Numbered from the stretch's first letter, positions 8,992-15,152 are shown. The stretch: DNA of 31,269 nt from Clostridia bacterium (GCA_900769475.1 CAAGGQ010000079.1:1-31269), one strand, 5' to 3'. The notes: generated by a model not told the origin, from the letters alone. Numbers and translations are program-made.

Positions 8992-9036
8992 AAAAGCACT
9001 TGAAATGAACAAACATCGCTCATTTCAAGTGCTTTT
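8992..9036. terminator. Bidirectional terminator between convergent genes
   Basis: A 17-bp perfect stem (AAAAGCACTTGAAATGA and complement) with an 11-nt loop. Adenines flank the 5' side and T's end the 3' side, so both strands have a U-tract. It separates the M23 gene (plus) from the ECF S-component gene (minus). Confidence 0.88.
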
Positions 9037-9044
9037 GATTTGGA

Positions 9045-9614
9045 TCACAGAGTACGGCGCATCAGTCTTTGCAACAGCTCCGACAATGGCAGGATCAGGA
9101 TCCCCACGCAAAGATTTCCCAGGCCGTGAAGCAGGTCCCAGGGTAGACCCGCCAGGATCCATGCCATCGTTTGCTCCCAGGAGAACCCGAACAGAAGTGC
9201 CTGCCCGGGGGCGTACAGGGTTCCAAAGGCCAGACCGAACAGACCGTTCACCAGCGGGTAAACCACAAAGGCCACCGCCCTGGGAAGCCGCCGAGGGAGT
9301 AGCATAGTAATCCCCCACAGCACCGTCCAGATGTAAAGATACGGAACCCACCAGGTTGCAAAGCCGGCGTACAAGCCGTTGATGAACACGTAGAGATACA
9401 GAGGAATCAACGCCTTTTTGCGAAATACCAGCGTGATCACCATGGTCAACATCCCGAGCAGGTGAATGTTTGGCAACACCTCCATGATGATCTTGGAGCA
9501 GAACATGAGAGCCCCCAGCATGGCAAAGACGCAGAGCTCCAGCACGTGACGGGACCGTCTTTGTGCGGAAGAAGCGGTGGATTCTCCCTCGTTACTTGGA
9601 GTAAACGAGCTCAT
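9045..9614 (-). CDS. ECF transporter S component (putative cobalamin-type)
   Basis: 189 residues with about five or six hydrophobic helices after a polar N-terminus. Length and helix layout fit substrate-binding S components of energy-coupling factor transporters. The ATG at 9612-9614 lies inside the end of the DUF4430 gene (23-nt overlap) with GGAG 6 nt upstream, so translation is probably coupled. No EcfA or EcfT gene is in the window, so it would rely on a shared energising module elsewhere. Specificity is inferred from context: the leader carries a cobalamin-riboswitch-like aptamer and the partner lipoprotein resembles the transcobalamin C-terminal domain. Confidence 0.75.
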   Translation of the reverse strand: MSSFTPSNEGESTASSAQRRSRHVLELCVFAMLGALMFCSKIIMEVLPNIHLLGMLTMVITLVFRKKALIPLYLYVFINGLYAGFATWWVPYLYIWTVLWGITMLLPRRLPRAVAFVVYPLVNGLFGLAFGTLYAPGQALLFGFSWEQTMAWILAGLPWDLLHGLGNLCVGILILPLSELLQRLMRRTL

Positions 9615-10020
9615 AGTGCTCTCCGTCCGCGATCTCGGTGCCGTCCACACCGGTCATCATGTATTCTCCATTCTTGAAGAAGCCCCAGTAGCTTTGATCT
9701 ACGTCGTAGTCGGCAGTGATCCCGTTGACCACCTTGACGTAAAGTCCGTAGTCCCCCATGTCGCCGGCGATCAAACCGTGCTCTAAGAGGGCATCACCAA
9801 GGGTGGTCTTGTCGGTCTTGATGGTAAAGGTGACCGAATCCTCCCCTGCCTTCACCTCTACCATTACGGTCTTGGCACCGGTTCCAAATGAGGTGTCCTT
9901 ACGGTAGGTGGCGTTCTCCCAAAGGCCGGTGGCATCCACAGTATTGCCGCAGGATACAACGCAGAGCAGGAGAAGAACAGACAGAAGAATTGACGTTACG
10001 GAAGTGATTGTTTTTTTCAT
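9592..10020 (-). CDS. DUF4430 lipoprotein (transcobalamin C-terminal-domain-like)
   Basis: 142 residues. A lipoprotein signal peptide has lipobox VVSC with C24 as the lipidation site. The rest matches the DUF4430 pattern: TTLGDALLEHGL, then YGLYVKVVNG, then YWGFFKNGEYMMTGVDG and a closing DGEHYELVYSK. DUF4430 resembles the C-terminal cobalamin-contacting domain of transcobalamin and intrinsic factor. The start at 10020 has AAAGGA 8 nt upstream; an ATG three codons earlier overlaps that SD and is unlikely. It is probably outside the membrane, capturing ligand for the overlapping S component. Confidence 0.85.
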   Translation of the reverse strand: MKKTITSVTSILLSVLLLLCVVSCGNTVDATGLWENATYRKDTSFGTGAKTVMVEVKAGEDSVTFTIKTDKTTLGDALLEHGLIAGDMGDYGLYVKVVNGITADYDVDQSYWGFFKNGEYMMTGVDGTEIADGEHYELVYSK

Positions 10021-10065
10021 TTTGAACATCCTTTCAAGTGTTTTTTCACGAAAAGGATAACATAA

Positions 10066-10088
10066 AAGCACCCTCCCATGGGGTGCTT
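10066..10088 (-). terminator. Attenuator hairpin in the DUF4430 leader
   Basis: Read on the minus strand, AAGCACCC pairs with GGGTGCTT across a 7-nt loop, followed by TTATGTTAT. It lies 46 nt before the DUF4430 start codon, downstream of the aptamer and of another strong hairpin (GGGATAC/GTATCCC at 10102-10121). Its position suits the expression platform of a transcription-terminating riboswitch. The U-tract is interrupted, so termination may be leaky. Confidence 0.6.
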
Positions 10089-10159
10089 GCATACCGAAGA
10101 AGGGATACCCTGCCGTATCCCGCATCGCCTGCATCTCTCCCACGTTGCCCAAGAGACTT

Positions 10160-10310
10160 TTACGAGGCACAGAACGATAAGCATTCCGACTGGATCTTTT
10201 CCGCGAAAAGAAGACACGGCAATGGCTGTTGCTGCAGATTCTCACTGCGATTTCCTTATCCCCGAGAGGCACCGTCCGGCGGTGCTCCCGACAACCGAGC
10301 CCGGGGGCTC
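10160..10310 (-). promoter_or_regulatory. Cobalamin riboswitch-like aptamer
   Basis: In the ~300-nt leader, reading the minus strand 5' to 3', the elements occur in the order expected for cobalamin riboswitches. They are GGTGCC; a P2 strand GATAAG (10255-10260); GGAAA; the hairpin GCAG-TGAGAAT-CTGC (10234-10248), matching the conserved GGTGAAAATCC arm with compensated pairs; GCCATTG (10220-10226), a variant of GCCACTG; and CGGAATGC (10182-10189) followed by CTTATC (10176-10181), which closes P2. The CGGAATGC box resembles the short aquocobalamin-class receptors (CCGAATGCC). It is a diverged member and boundaries are approximate. A covariance-model search would settle it. Confidence 0.7.
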
Positions 10311-10344
10311 GCGATGAACTGTGTTTATTCTTTTGTGTAGAATA

Positions 10345-10373
10345 GTTATACCACATTTGGAACCAAAAGTCAA
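10345..10373 (-). promoter_or_regulatory. Sigma-A promoter for the DUF4430–ECF S unit
   Basis: Minus-strand TTGACT (10368-10373) and TATAAC (10345-10350) with a 17-bp spacer. Transcription would start near 10338, giving a leader of about 315 nt before the DUF4430 gene, which holds the riboswitch-like aptamer. Confidence 0.8.
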
Positions 10374-10446
10374 GAGGCCACGAAAAAAAGAAAAAGAAAA
10401 TTGTCGAGTTCAGCGATGAAAAAAAGAAAAAATTAGCATTTTCTAC

Positions 10447-10475
10447 TTGACAGAGCTCCGATTTTGTATTATAAT
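10447..10475 (+). promoter_or_regulatory. Consensus sigma-A promoter for tRNA-Gly
   Basis: Perfect TTGACA (10447-10452) and TATAAT (10470-10475) with a 17-bp spacer. The predicted start is a few bases before the tRNA 5' end at 10489, typical of a strong stable-RNA promoter. Confidence 0.92.
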
Positions 10476-10488
10476 ATACAGGCATCTT

Positions 10489-10562
10489 GCAGATGTAACT
10501 CAATGGCAGAGTGTCCGCTTCCCAAGCCGAATACGCGGGTTCGATTCCCGTCATCTGCTCCA
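10489..10562 (+). tRNA. tRNA-Gly (anticodon CCC)
   Basis: 74 nt including an encoded CCA. The acceptor stem is GCAGATG/CATCTGC with discriminator T; D-stem ACTC/GAGT; anticodon loop TTCCCAA giving CCC; variable loop ATAC; T-arm GCGGG-TTCGATT-CCCGT. The anticodon stem TCCGC/GCCGA has a C·C mismatch at its middle pair, unusual for this tRNA. All other helices are intact and the promoter and terminator are excellent, so I consider it an expressed gene. Its 3' sequence is repeated downstream. Confidence 0.93.
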
Positions 10563-10603
10563 AAAAGAGAGAGGTGAGTCCCAAGACTCACCTCTCTCTT
10601 TTT
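10562..10603 (+). terminator. tRNA-Gly terminator
   Basis: A 19-bp perfect stem (AAAAAGAGAGAGGTGAGTC and complement) with a CCAA loop, ending in five T's and starting immediately after the tRNA CCA. Very strong. Confidence 0.92.
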
Positions 10604-10615
10604 AGGGAATTTTAC

Positions 10616-10729
10616 GAATCGGAACCCCGCAAAGCGTGAGCTTTGCCATAACGTGCGGCAATCCCAATGATGGTTAAGCAGAGCATTTCACCGCACGTTT
10701 GGGTTCAGATTCCCGTCATCTGCTCCAAA
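10616..10729 (+). repeat. Structured tRNA-tailed element, copy 1
   Basis: A ~100-nt element predicted to fold as a three-way junction. P1 pairs GAATCGGAACCC (10616-10627) with GGGTTCAGATTC (10701-10712), one central mismatch. P2 is hairpin GCAAAGC-GTGA-GCTTTGC. P3 pairs ACGTGCGG with CCGCACGT around a ~32-nt apical region containing ATGGTTAAGCAGAG. It ends CCCGTCATCTGCTCCA, identical to the tRNA-Gly 3' end including CCA, and is followed by the first half of a second terminator. Near-identical at 12172-12271 except P2, which changes while staying self-complementary. It could be a small RNA, a tRNA-derived relic or a mobile palindromic element. Confidence 0.75.
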
Positions 10730-10744
10730 AAAGAAGAGAGCCTC
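10727..10744 (+). repeat. Left half of an interrupted terminator hairpin
   Basis: AAAAAAGAAGAGAGCCTC directly follows the tRNA-like tail of copy 1. Its exact 18-nt reverse complement is at 12142-12159, immediately before copy 2. Together they would form a terminator like that of the tRNA, so the sequence between them looks inserted. Confidence 0.8.
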
Positions 10745-10795
10745 AAGAGGTGCCTTCCATAAAGCAGGTTTTACCTACCGATAGAAAATCATCCT

Positions 10796-10845
10796 CGTAG
10801 GGGCGTTCTGTGAACGCCCGTGGGCGAACGCAGTTCGCCCCTACG
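10796..10845. repeat. REP-like palindromic unit
   Basis: CGTAGGGGCG at the left and CGCCCCTACG at the right form a perfect terminal inverted repeat. Inside are two further hairpins, GGGCGTTC-TGT-GAACGCCC and GGGCGAAC-GCA-GTTCGCCC. From memory, this layout resembles short interspersed palindromes common in gut Clostridia. Only one copy is in the window. Confidence 0.75.
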
Positions 10846-10848
10846 GAA

Positions 10849-10885
10849 AAGGACAGAGAATGTGAAATTTCTCTGTCCTTTTTTT
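10849..10885 (+). terminator. Intrinsic terminator without an adjacent gene
   Basis: Stem AAGGACAGAGAA/TTCTCTGTCCTT with an 8-nt loop, then seven T's. No plus-strand gene precedes it; the nearest is the tRNA, which has its own terminator. It may be a leftover from a deleted gene. Confidence 0.75.
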
Positions 10886-10948
10886 ACACATCTTGCTTGC
10901 AAGGTATAGTGTGTTACACCTTTCAGGTGAATGGTCGGGCGGTAATGA

Positions 10949-10970
10949 GCCTCCCTTGTGTAAAGGGAGG
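10949..10970. repeat. Fragment of the palindromic CCTCCCTTGTGTAAAGGGAGG repeat
   Basis: A single arm of the repeat family that also forms both ends of the 11923-12047 element. GGCGGTAATG is directly repeated just outside (10937-10946 and 10980-10989). Between 10886 and 11122 I see nothing else that looks coding. Confidence 0.6.
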
Positions 10971-11122
10971 TTGCTCTCGGCGGTAATGTTATTCAAGTTG
11001 ATTTTTAATATTATTCTGACCCGTTGCGCATCACCGTTTTTCCTCTTTGCTTAACAAACAATGCCATATGTAGCACAACGAATTCTGTCAATATTGCGAC
11101 AGTGTAACATGTAGCGCAATAT

Positions 11123-11635
11123 TTAACTGGTATGTAGCCTGTTTTTACTCCACCGATACAACACAAACACCCATCCAATCGCTGAGAGAATAAAAATCGG
11201 CAACGAAACCGTCAAAACAGAAATAATTGCCTGTGGGAAACTCTCCACGAAAGTCGGAGTGAAGTAGAGTAGATGAATCACACCGAAAAATTTCGGGATT
11301 AAAATCGGCCAAAGGGCAAAGCCAATGCTATTGAGCCAAAAATCACTATTTTTTAGTGTGTATTTAATTCCTTCACCAAGCCCCCATTCTTTCCCCTTCA
11401 TTTGAGCTAAATACTTTGTTTTATGAGTAGATGCAGTTGCTCTCAAGTGAATCACACATGTAACCAACATCCATGCATATAAATAAACAGTTTTCCATAA
11501 GTACTCACCCTTACTATTTGCATCAACAAACAATCGCATAATGGTTTGTAAAGCCATCATACACAGCGTGGAGCTTAGAAAATAACTCCAAAACAACACA
11601 ATCGAATTAACTACAAATGCTCCAATTTTTTTCAT
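11123..11635 (-). CDS. Small multi-pass membrane protein, function unknown
   Basis: 170 residues with four hydrophobic segments (around residues 5-35, 50-70, 100-120 and 130-160). I do not recognise the family. The start is fixed by a perfect AGGAGG 9 nt upstream of the ATG at 11633-11635. It follows the ABC exporter remnant by 13 nt on the same strand, so it probably began as part of an exporter operon, perhaps as an accessory or immunity-type membrane protein (speculative). Its AT-rich codons differ from the core genes and suggest transfer. A hairpin (AATATTGCG/CGCAATATT, 11090-11123) overlaps the stop. Confidence 0.65.
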   Translation of the reverse strand: MKKIGAFVVNSIVLFWSYFLSSTLCMMALQTIMRLFVDANSKGEYLWKTVYLYAWMLVTCVIHLRATASTHKTKYLAQMKGKEWGLGEGIKYTLKNSDFWLNSIGFALWPILIPKFFGVIHLLYFTPTFVESFPQAIISVLTVSLPIFILSAIGWVFVLYRWSKNRLHTS

Positions 11636-11648
11636 AGTTTGATTCCTC

Positions 11649-11916
11649 CTATGGATTTTTTGATGAATAAAATGCATAATAATAGCCGTGGTTATGCATA
11701 AGTTCTCGATGGCTACCTATCTCGGTTATTTTTCCGTTTTTCATAAAAATAATTCTAGTCGCATTCTGAACGGCATAAACATTATGAGTGACGACGATTA
11801 CCGTTCCGTCTAATTTCATAATTCGATCCATACCTTTTGCTCGTTATTATAATCTAAATTCATGCAAGGCTCATCGAAAAATGATAGGGCAATGCCCATA
11901 CCCCTAAAGTTGTGCA
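11649..11916 (-). pseudogene. ABC exporter ATPase remnant (truncated and frameshifted)
   Basis: In one frame the minus strand encodes GMGIALSFFDEPCMNLD, a Walker B/D-loop-like segment (normally LDEPTSALD). About 30 nt later a +1 shift moves the match into a frame encoding MDRIMKLDGTVIVVTHN, the H-loop, then NGKITEIGSHRELM and a terminal YYYAFYSSKNP. That is the C-terminal end of an MsbA/LmrA-type exporter ATPase. Walker A, the membrane domain and the start are gone: homology ends at the MITE-like repeat beginning at 11923. An ATG at 11831 opens 60 codons, but these are the end of a broken gene. Confidence 0.85.
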
Positions 11917-11922
11917 CATCCT

Positions 11923-12047
11923 AAGGCTCCCTTGTGTAAAGGGAGCTGTCGCGTAGCGACTGAGGGATTGTTTTCTGCTATTTGGGGCTTTTTACAATCC
12001 CTCCGTCAGCCTTCGGCTGCCACCTCCCTTTACACAAGGGAGGCTTT
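11923..12047. repeat. MITE-like inverted-repeat element
   Basis: ~125 bp with imperfect terminal inverted repeats: the left arm begins AAGGCTCCCTTGTGTAAAGG, the right-arm complement AAAGCCTCCCTTGTGTAAAG, each followed by a small hairpin (GTCGCGTAGCGAC; CAGCCTTCGGCTG) and then GAGGGATTGT with its complement near the centre. The whole unit can fold into one long branched hairpin. Its left end coincides with the truncation point of the ABC exporter remnant. Confidence 0.8.
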
Positions 12048-12072
12048 TCGTTAACCCCATTATATCACAAAT

Positions 12073-12108
12073 CGGCAGAGAAAACAAGTTCTCTGCCGAA
12101 ATTTTTTT
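12073..12108 (+). terminator. Orphan intrinsic terminator
   Basis: CGGCAGAGAA pairs with TTCTCTGCCG around a 6-nt loop, then AAA and seven T's. No plus-strand gene lies upstream within the patch; it may be left from a lost gene carried by the insertion. Confidence 0.7.
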
Positions 12109-12141
12109 GCTACTAATTCTCCGCTAAGAATACAGAGAGAA

Positions 12142-12159
12142 GAGGCTCTCTTCTTTTTT
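12142..12159 (+). repeat. Right half of the interrupted terminator hairpin
   Basis: GAGGCTCTCTTCTTTTTT is the exact reverse complement of 10727-10744 and lies 12 nt before structured element copy 2. Locally it also forms a short AGAAGAG/CTCTTCT hairpin with its T-tract, so it may still terminate. Confidence 0.75.
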
Positions 12160-12171
12160 AGTGCATTATAC

Positions 12172-12276
12172 GAATCGGAACCCCGCAAAACGCAATGCGT
12201 TTTGCCATAACGTGCGGCAATCCCAACAATGGTTAAGCAGAGTATTTCACCGCACGTTTGGGTTCAGATTCCCGTC
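12172..12276 (+). repeat. Structured tRNA-tailed element, copy 2
   Basis: Same P1 (12172-12183 with 12260-12271) and P3 as copy 1. P2 here is GCAAAACGC-AAT-GCGTTTTGC, longer and different in sequence but still fully paired. In the P3 apical region AATGATGG becomes AACAATGG and GCATTT becomes GTATTT. The tRNA-like tail stops after CCCGTC (12271-12276), just beyond the end of the EEP-family gene. Upstream, TTTTAG..(G/C)ATT.TACGAATC is shared with copy 1, so the repeat probably extends ~20 nt further 5'. Confidence 0.75.
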
Positions 12277-12286
12277 CTGAAATTTC

Positions 12287-13066
12287 TTATTCTATCTCCA
12301 CGAACGCGCACAGGGCGTTGTGATCCGAATAGTAGTGTCCGCAGGAATCGTCATCGGCAACCTTATAGCTTTCCGCAGGATCGCCGGGAAGATTGCTGAA
12401 GATGTAATCGATCTTCACCGGAGTAAAGTTTTCTCTTCCAAACCCATGGAACGAATCGGAAATATTGGCGGTGAGATCTACCGTTCCCAAGGAGACCTCG
12501 GTGGAAAGGATCTGCCGAATGGAATTCGACTCGGGCATGGCGTTAAAATCACCCGTAAGAACAAACTTGTAAGGATTTGCAGAAATATCACGCATCAGAA
12601 TAACGCTCTCCACCACCTTTGCCAGCTCTCCTCTGTGGTCGCTGTGGATGTTATAAAACGCGAAGGGTGTGTCGCAATCCTTATGGATCAGCTCGGCGCA
12701 GGAATACACCCGCGGGCATTTGCTTTGATCCAATCCCCTCAATACGCTGGCCGGCTTATTCGGATTCAGGGAAAGCCATTCCTCGTGGAATCCGCAGAGA
12801 GAAAAGACCTCCTTGCGGAAGGCAACGGGAGCCCCTTCCCCATGGTACCGTTCGTCTCTACCGTGTCCCAGAACGTAATACTCAGTAAGAGCTTCCTTGA
12901 GGATGTCCAAAGATGAGTCCACCGCCTCTTGAAAGCCAATGACATCGGGCATCTCCTTGCGGATAGTCGCAATGATCTTATCCTTGCGGAAATTAAAGTA
13001 ATTGTTTTCGTCCGCCTTAGCGGGAACTCTGAGATTAAAGGTCATAATTTTGATTTTTACAGACAT
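12287..13066 (-). CDS. Endonuclease/exonuclease/phosphatase (EEP) family protein
   Basis: 259 residues of the DNase I-like fold. Metal and catalytic motifs appear in order: N11 in TFNLR, E47 in GFQEA, the YNIHSDH histidine block, GDFNA, and SDH near the C-terminus. No signal peptide, so probably cytoplasmic. Members cleave phosphodiester bonds in DNA, RNA-linked lipids, sphingomyelin or phosphoinositides; the substrate cannot be read here. GAGG lies about 9 nt before the ATG. The only sequence between it and the upstream ispH–rpsA gene is a terminator, so expression may depend on read-through or an unseen promoter. Confidence 0.88.
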   Translation of the reverse strand: MSVKIKIMTFNLRVPAKADENNYFNFRKDKIIATIRKEMPDVIGFQEAVDSSLDILKEALTEYYVLGHGRDERYHGEGAPVAFRKEVFSLCGFHEEWLSLNPNKPASVLRGLDQSKCPRVYSCAELIHKDCDTPFAFYNIHSDHRGELAKVVESVILMRDISANPYKFVLTGDFNAMPESNSIRQILSTEVSLGTVDLTANISDSFHGFGRENFTPVKIDYIFSNLPGDPAESYKVADDDSCGHYYSDHNALCAFVEIE

Positions 13067-13086
13067 TTCAATACCTCACTTTGAAA

Positions 13087-13118
13087 AAATGGGATACCTC
13101 CACGGAAGTATCCCATTT
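13087..13118 (-). terminator. Terminator of the rpiR–cmk–ispH/rpsA operon
   Basis: AAATGGGATAC/GTATCCCATTT stem with a 10-nt loop, followed by a T-tract on the minus strand. It lies 11 nt after the IspH–S1 stop. Confidence 0.85.
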
Positions 13119-13128
13119 GTTTTTTTAA

Positions 13129-15144
13129 TTACTCTGCGTCAGCGGCAGCTTCCTCAGCAAATTCCTCGGGCATAGCCTCGGCAGCGGCAGCAGCCTCTTC
13201 CAGGAGAGAACGGATGGAAAGGCTTACCTTCTGCTTCTCATCATCGATGTCGATGATGCGAGCGTCTACCACCTGGTTGATGGCCAGAATGTCGGCGGGC
13301 TTTGCAATTCTCTGCATAGCGATCTGGGAAATGTGGATCAGACCGTCTACACCGTCAACGATCTCAGCAAAGGCACCAAAGGGCATCATGCTAACGATCT
13401 TAACCGAAGCGATATCGCCGATGGCGTACTGGGACTTGAAGATGTTCCAGGGATTGCTCTCCTCGGTCTTGTAGCCCAGGGAGATTCTCTTCTTCTCTGC
13501 GTCGAAGCTCTTTACGAATACGGTCAGGTTCTGGCCGATCTCAACAACCTCTGCAGGGCTCTTGATGTGCTTCCAGGACAGCTCGGTTACGTGAACCATA
13601 CCGTCTACGCCTCCCAGATCAACGAACGCACCGTAGGTGGTCATGCTCTTAACAACGCCGTTGTAGGTCTTGCCAACCTCAATGTTTGCCCAGAACTCAG
13701 CTTCCTGTGCGCGGCGAGCCTCACGGAGCACCTGACGGATGGAGCCGATGGCCTTCTTACCGGGCTTGGTCTCGATGATCTTGAACTGAACGGTGGTGCC
13801 AACGATGCTGGAGAGATCGCCGTCCTTCGGAACACCGGTCTGGGATGCGGGAACGAATACACGGTTTGCGTCGCAGAAAATCACTACGCCGCCCTTTACA
13901 GCCTCAGCAACCTTGCCTTCCAGCACGGTCTTTTCTTCGCAGGCAGCAACGATGTTCTGCCAGTTCTTGTCTGCGTCAACTCTCTTCTTGGACAGTTCGG
14001 CAACGCCTTCAATGTCACTTACGCGGATAACAAAGGCTTCTACCTTGTCACCGATCTTGAAGTTCTCGGTCAGCTTAAAAGCGGGATCATCGCTGATCTG
14101 TTCCGCTTTGATGTAGCCGGTCACGCCCGCGCTAACGTCGAGCTGCAGCTCTGCGTCAGACACGTGTGTAACGGTTCCGGTAACGACATCTCCTGTATTT
14201 AAAGTTACGCATTGCGTTTCGAGCATTTCTTCAAAATTCATTTCGCTCATGGTTTTATATACCTCCTCTATTTCCTCGCTCGGTGTCGATGCACCGGCGA
14301 CGATTCCAATGTGTTGATGTCCGGAAAGCAGGCTCTTATCCAATTCAGAGGCCGTGGCGATCCAAACAGTGTTGCCGCACTCCCGGCGGCAGATCTCGTA
14401 GAGCTTTGCGGTGTTGGAGCTGGCCCGTCCACCGATCACAACCATAAAATCGCAGGTCTTGGCAAGCTGGCTTGCCTCGGTCTGGCGAAGTTCGGTCACT
14501 CTACATATTGTATCAAAAATTTTCGCATTTGTATATAGGTTTTTTATTTTTTTTTGACTTTGGTACCAATTGCCCAAATTTTGCGTTGTTTGAGCCACCA
14601 TTACCGGCGTTTTTTTGTTTAATTTGTCCACCGCCTGTTGTGAAAGTGACGATTCCAGCTCCTCGGGAGAGGAAAAAACATACTTTTCCCCATCAAAGCA
14701 GCTCATAATTCCCACCACCTCGGGATGGTTGGCGGCACCAATGAGAACGAAAAATTGCTCCTCGGGGTCGGTGTTGGCCGCAATCTCGTGGATCTTCTCC
14801 ACATACGGGCAGGTACAGTCAATCCAGCGGAAGTGGGGATTCTTCTCTTCAAGCTCTTCCAGCAATCGCACTGTATCCCGGGGACAGCCGTGAGCGCGCA
14901 CCAGAACCGAAACGGGATGCTCCTCCGACGCTCCATCGCAGAGTGCGGGAATGGCATCGGCCTCAATGGCAAACACGCCTCGCTTCTCCATGGCCAGATT
15001 GTAGGCCTCGTTATGGATCAAATGCCCCAGGGTATAGATCCGCTCGCCGGGGCGGGCGTTGCGGATGGACTCCTCCAGATGGTCGGTGGCACGCTTGACG
15101 CCAAAGCAGAAGCCGGCGTGCTTTGCAACAGTGATCTTTGCCAT
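13129..15144 (-). CDS. ispH-rpsA: Bifunctional HMBPP reductase (IspH) / 30S ribosomal protein S1 fusion
   Basis: 671 residues. Residues 1-~295 are IspH, the last step of the MEP isoprenoid pathway. Its [4Fe-4S] cysteines are C13 (GFCFGVKRA), C112 (DCTCP) and C214 (TICRVT), with HPE at 140-142 and SSN at 242-244. Residues ~315-650 hold four S1 RNA-binding repeats (~316-388, 404-473, 488-559, 573-645), then an Ala/Glu-rich tail. This fusion is established in Clostridia. I start at 15144 because MAKITVAKHAGFCFGV is the family N-terminus and GAGG lies 6 nt upstream. The gap from cmk is 8 nt. The S1 part lacks the six-repeat length of E. coli S1. Confidence 0.96.
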   Translation of the reverse strand: MAKITVAKHAGFCFGVKRATDHLEESIRNARPGERIYTLGHLIHNEAYNLAMEKRGVFAIEADAIPALCDGASEEHPVSVLVRAHGCPRDTVRLLEELEEKNPHFRWIDCTCPYVEKIHEIAANTDPEEQFFVLIGAANHPEVVGIMSCFDGEKYVFSSPEELESSLSQQAVDKLNKKTPVMVAQTTQNLGNWYQSQKKIKNLYTNAKIFDTICRVTELRQTEASQLAKTCDFMVVIGGRASSNTAKLYEICRRECGNTVWIATASELDKSLLSGHQHIGIVAGASTPSEEIEEVYKTMSEMNFEEMLETQCVTLNTGDVVTGTVTHVSDAELQLDVSAGVTGYIKAEQISDDPAFKLTENFKIGDKVEAFVIRVSDIEGVAELSKKRVDADKNWQNIVAACEEKTVLEGKVAEAVKGGVVIFCDANRVFVPASQTGVPKDGDLSSIVGTTVQFKIIETKPGKKAIGSIRQVLREARRAQEAEFWANIEVGKTYNGVVKSMTTYGAFVDLGGVDGMVHVTELSWKHIKSPAEVVEIGQNLTVFVKSFDAEKKRISLGYKTEESNPWNIFKSQYAIGDIASVKIVSMMPFGAFAEIVDGVDGLIHISQIAMQRIAKPADILAINQVVDARIIDIDDEKQKVSLSIRSLLEEAAAAAEAMPEEFAEEAAADAE

Positions 15145-15152
15145 GGCAAGCC

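Larger units (their letters stand above)
10751..12139. mobile_element. Putative ~1.4-kb insertion of unknown type inside a terminator hairpin
   Basis: This stretch separates the two halves of the hairpin and is flanked by direct repeats AAGAGG (10745-10750 and 12140-12145), a possible 6-bp target duplication. It contains a palindromic repeat, a terminator, a decayed ABC exporter, a small membrane protein gene and a MITE-like inverted repeat, and is AT-richer than its neighbours. No transposase or integrase is present and no terminal inverted repeats occur at the junctions. It could be a degenerate transposon remnant or an insertion by recombination. Confidence 0.5.

Noticed and set aside
10078..10317. 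Small plus-strand open frames between the DUF4430 gene and tRNA-Gly
   Set aside because: They lie opposite the structured leader RNA, lack SDs, and the peptides look random.
10616..10729. Structured element copy 1 as a functional tRNA gene
   Set aside because: It ends like a tRNA, but there is no 5' strand to pair with CATCTGC beyond five bases and no canonical anticodon arm; the three-way-junction fold explains the sequence better.
10543..10729. attL/attR pair of an integrated prophage or ICE at tRNA-Gly
   Set aside because: The direct repeats enclose only ~170 bp, and there is no integrase or phage gene in the window.
10605..12286. CRISPR array in the repeat-rich patch
   Set aside because: Repeats are few, long, structured and unequally spaced, with no spacers of constant length and no cas genes.
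12766..12972. Other-frame open reading frames inside the EEP, IspH–S1, flavoprotein and VWA genes
   Set aside because: All overlap genes with clear motifs on the correct strand and have low-complexity Arg/Pro/Ser-rich translations.
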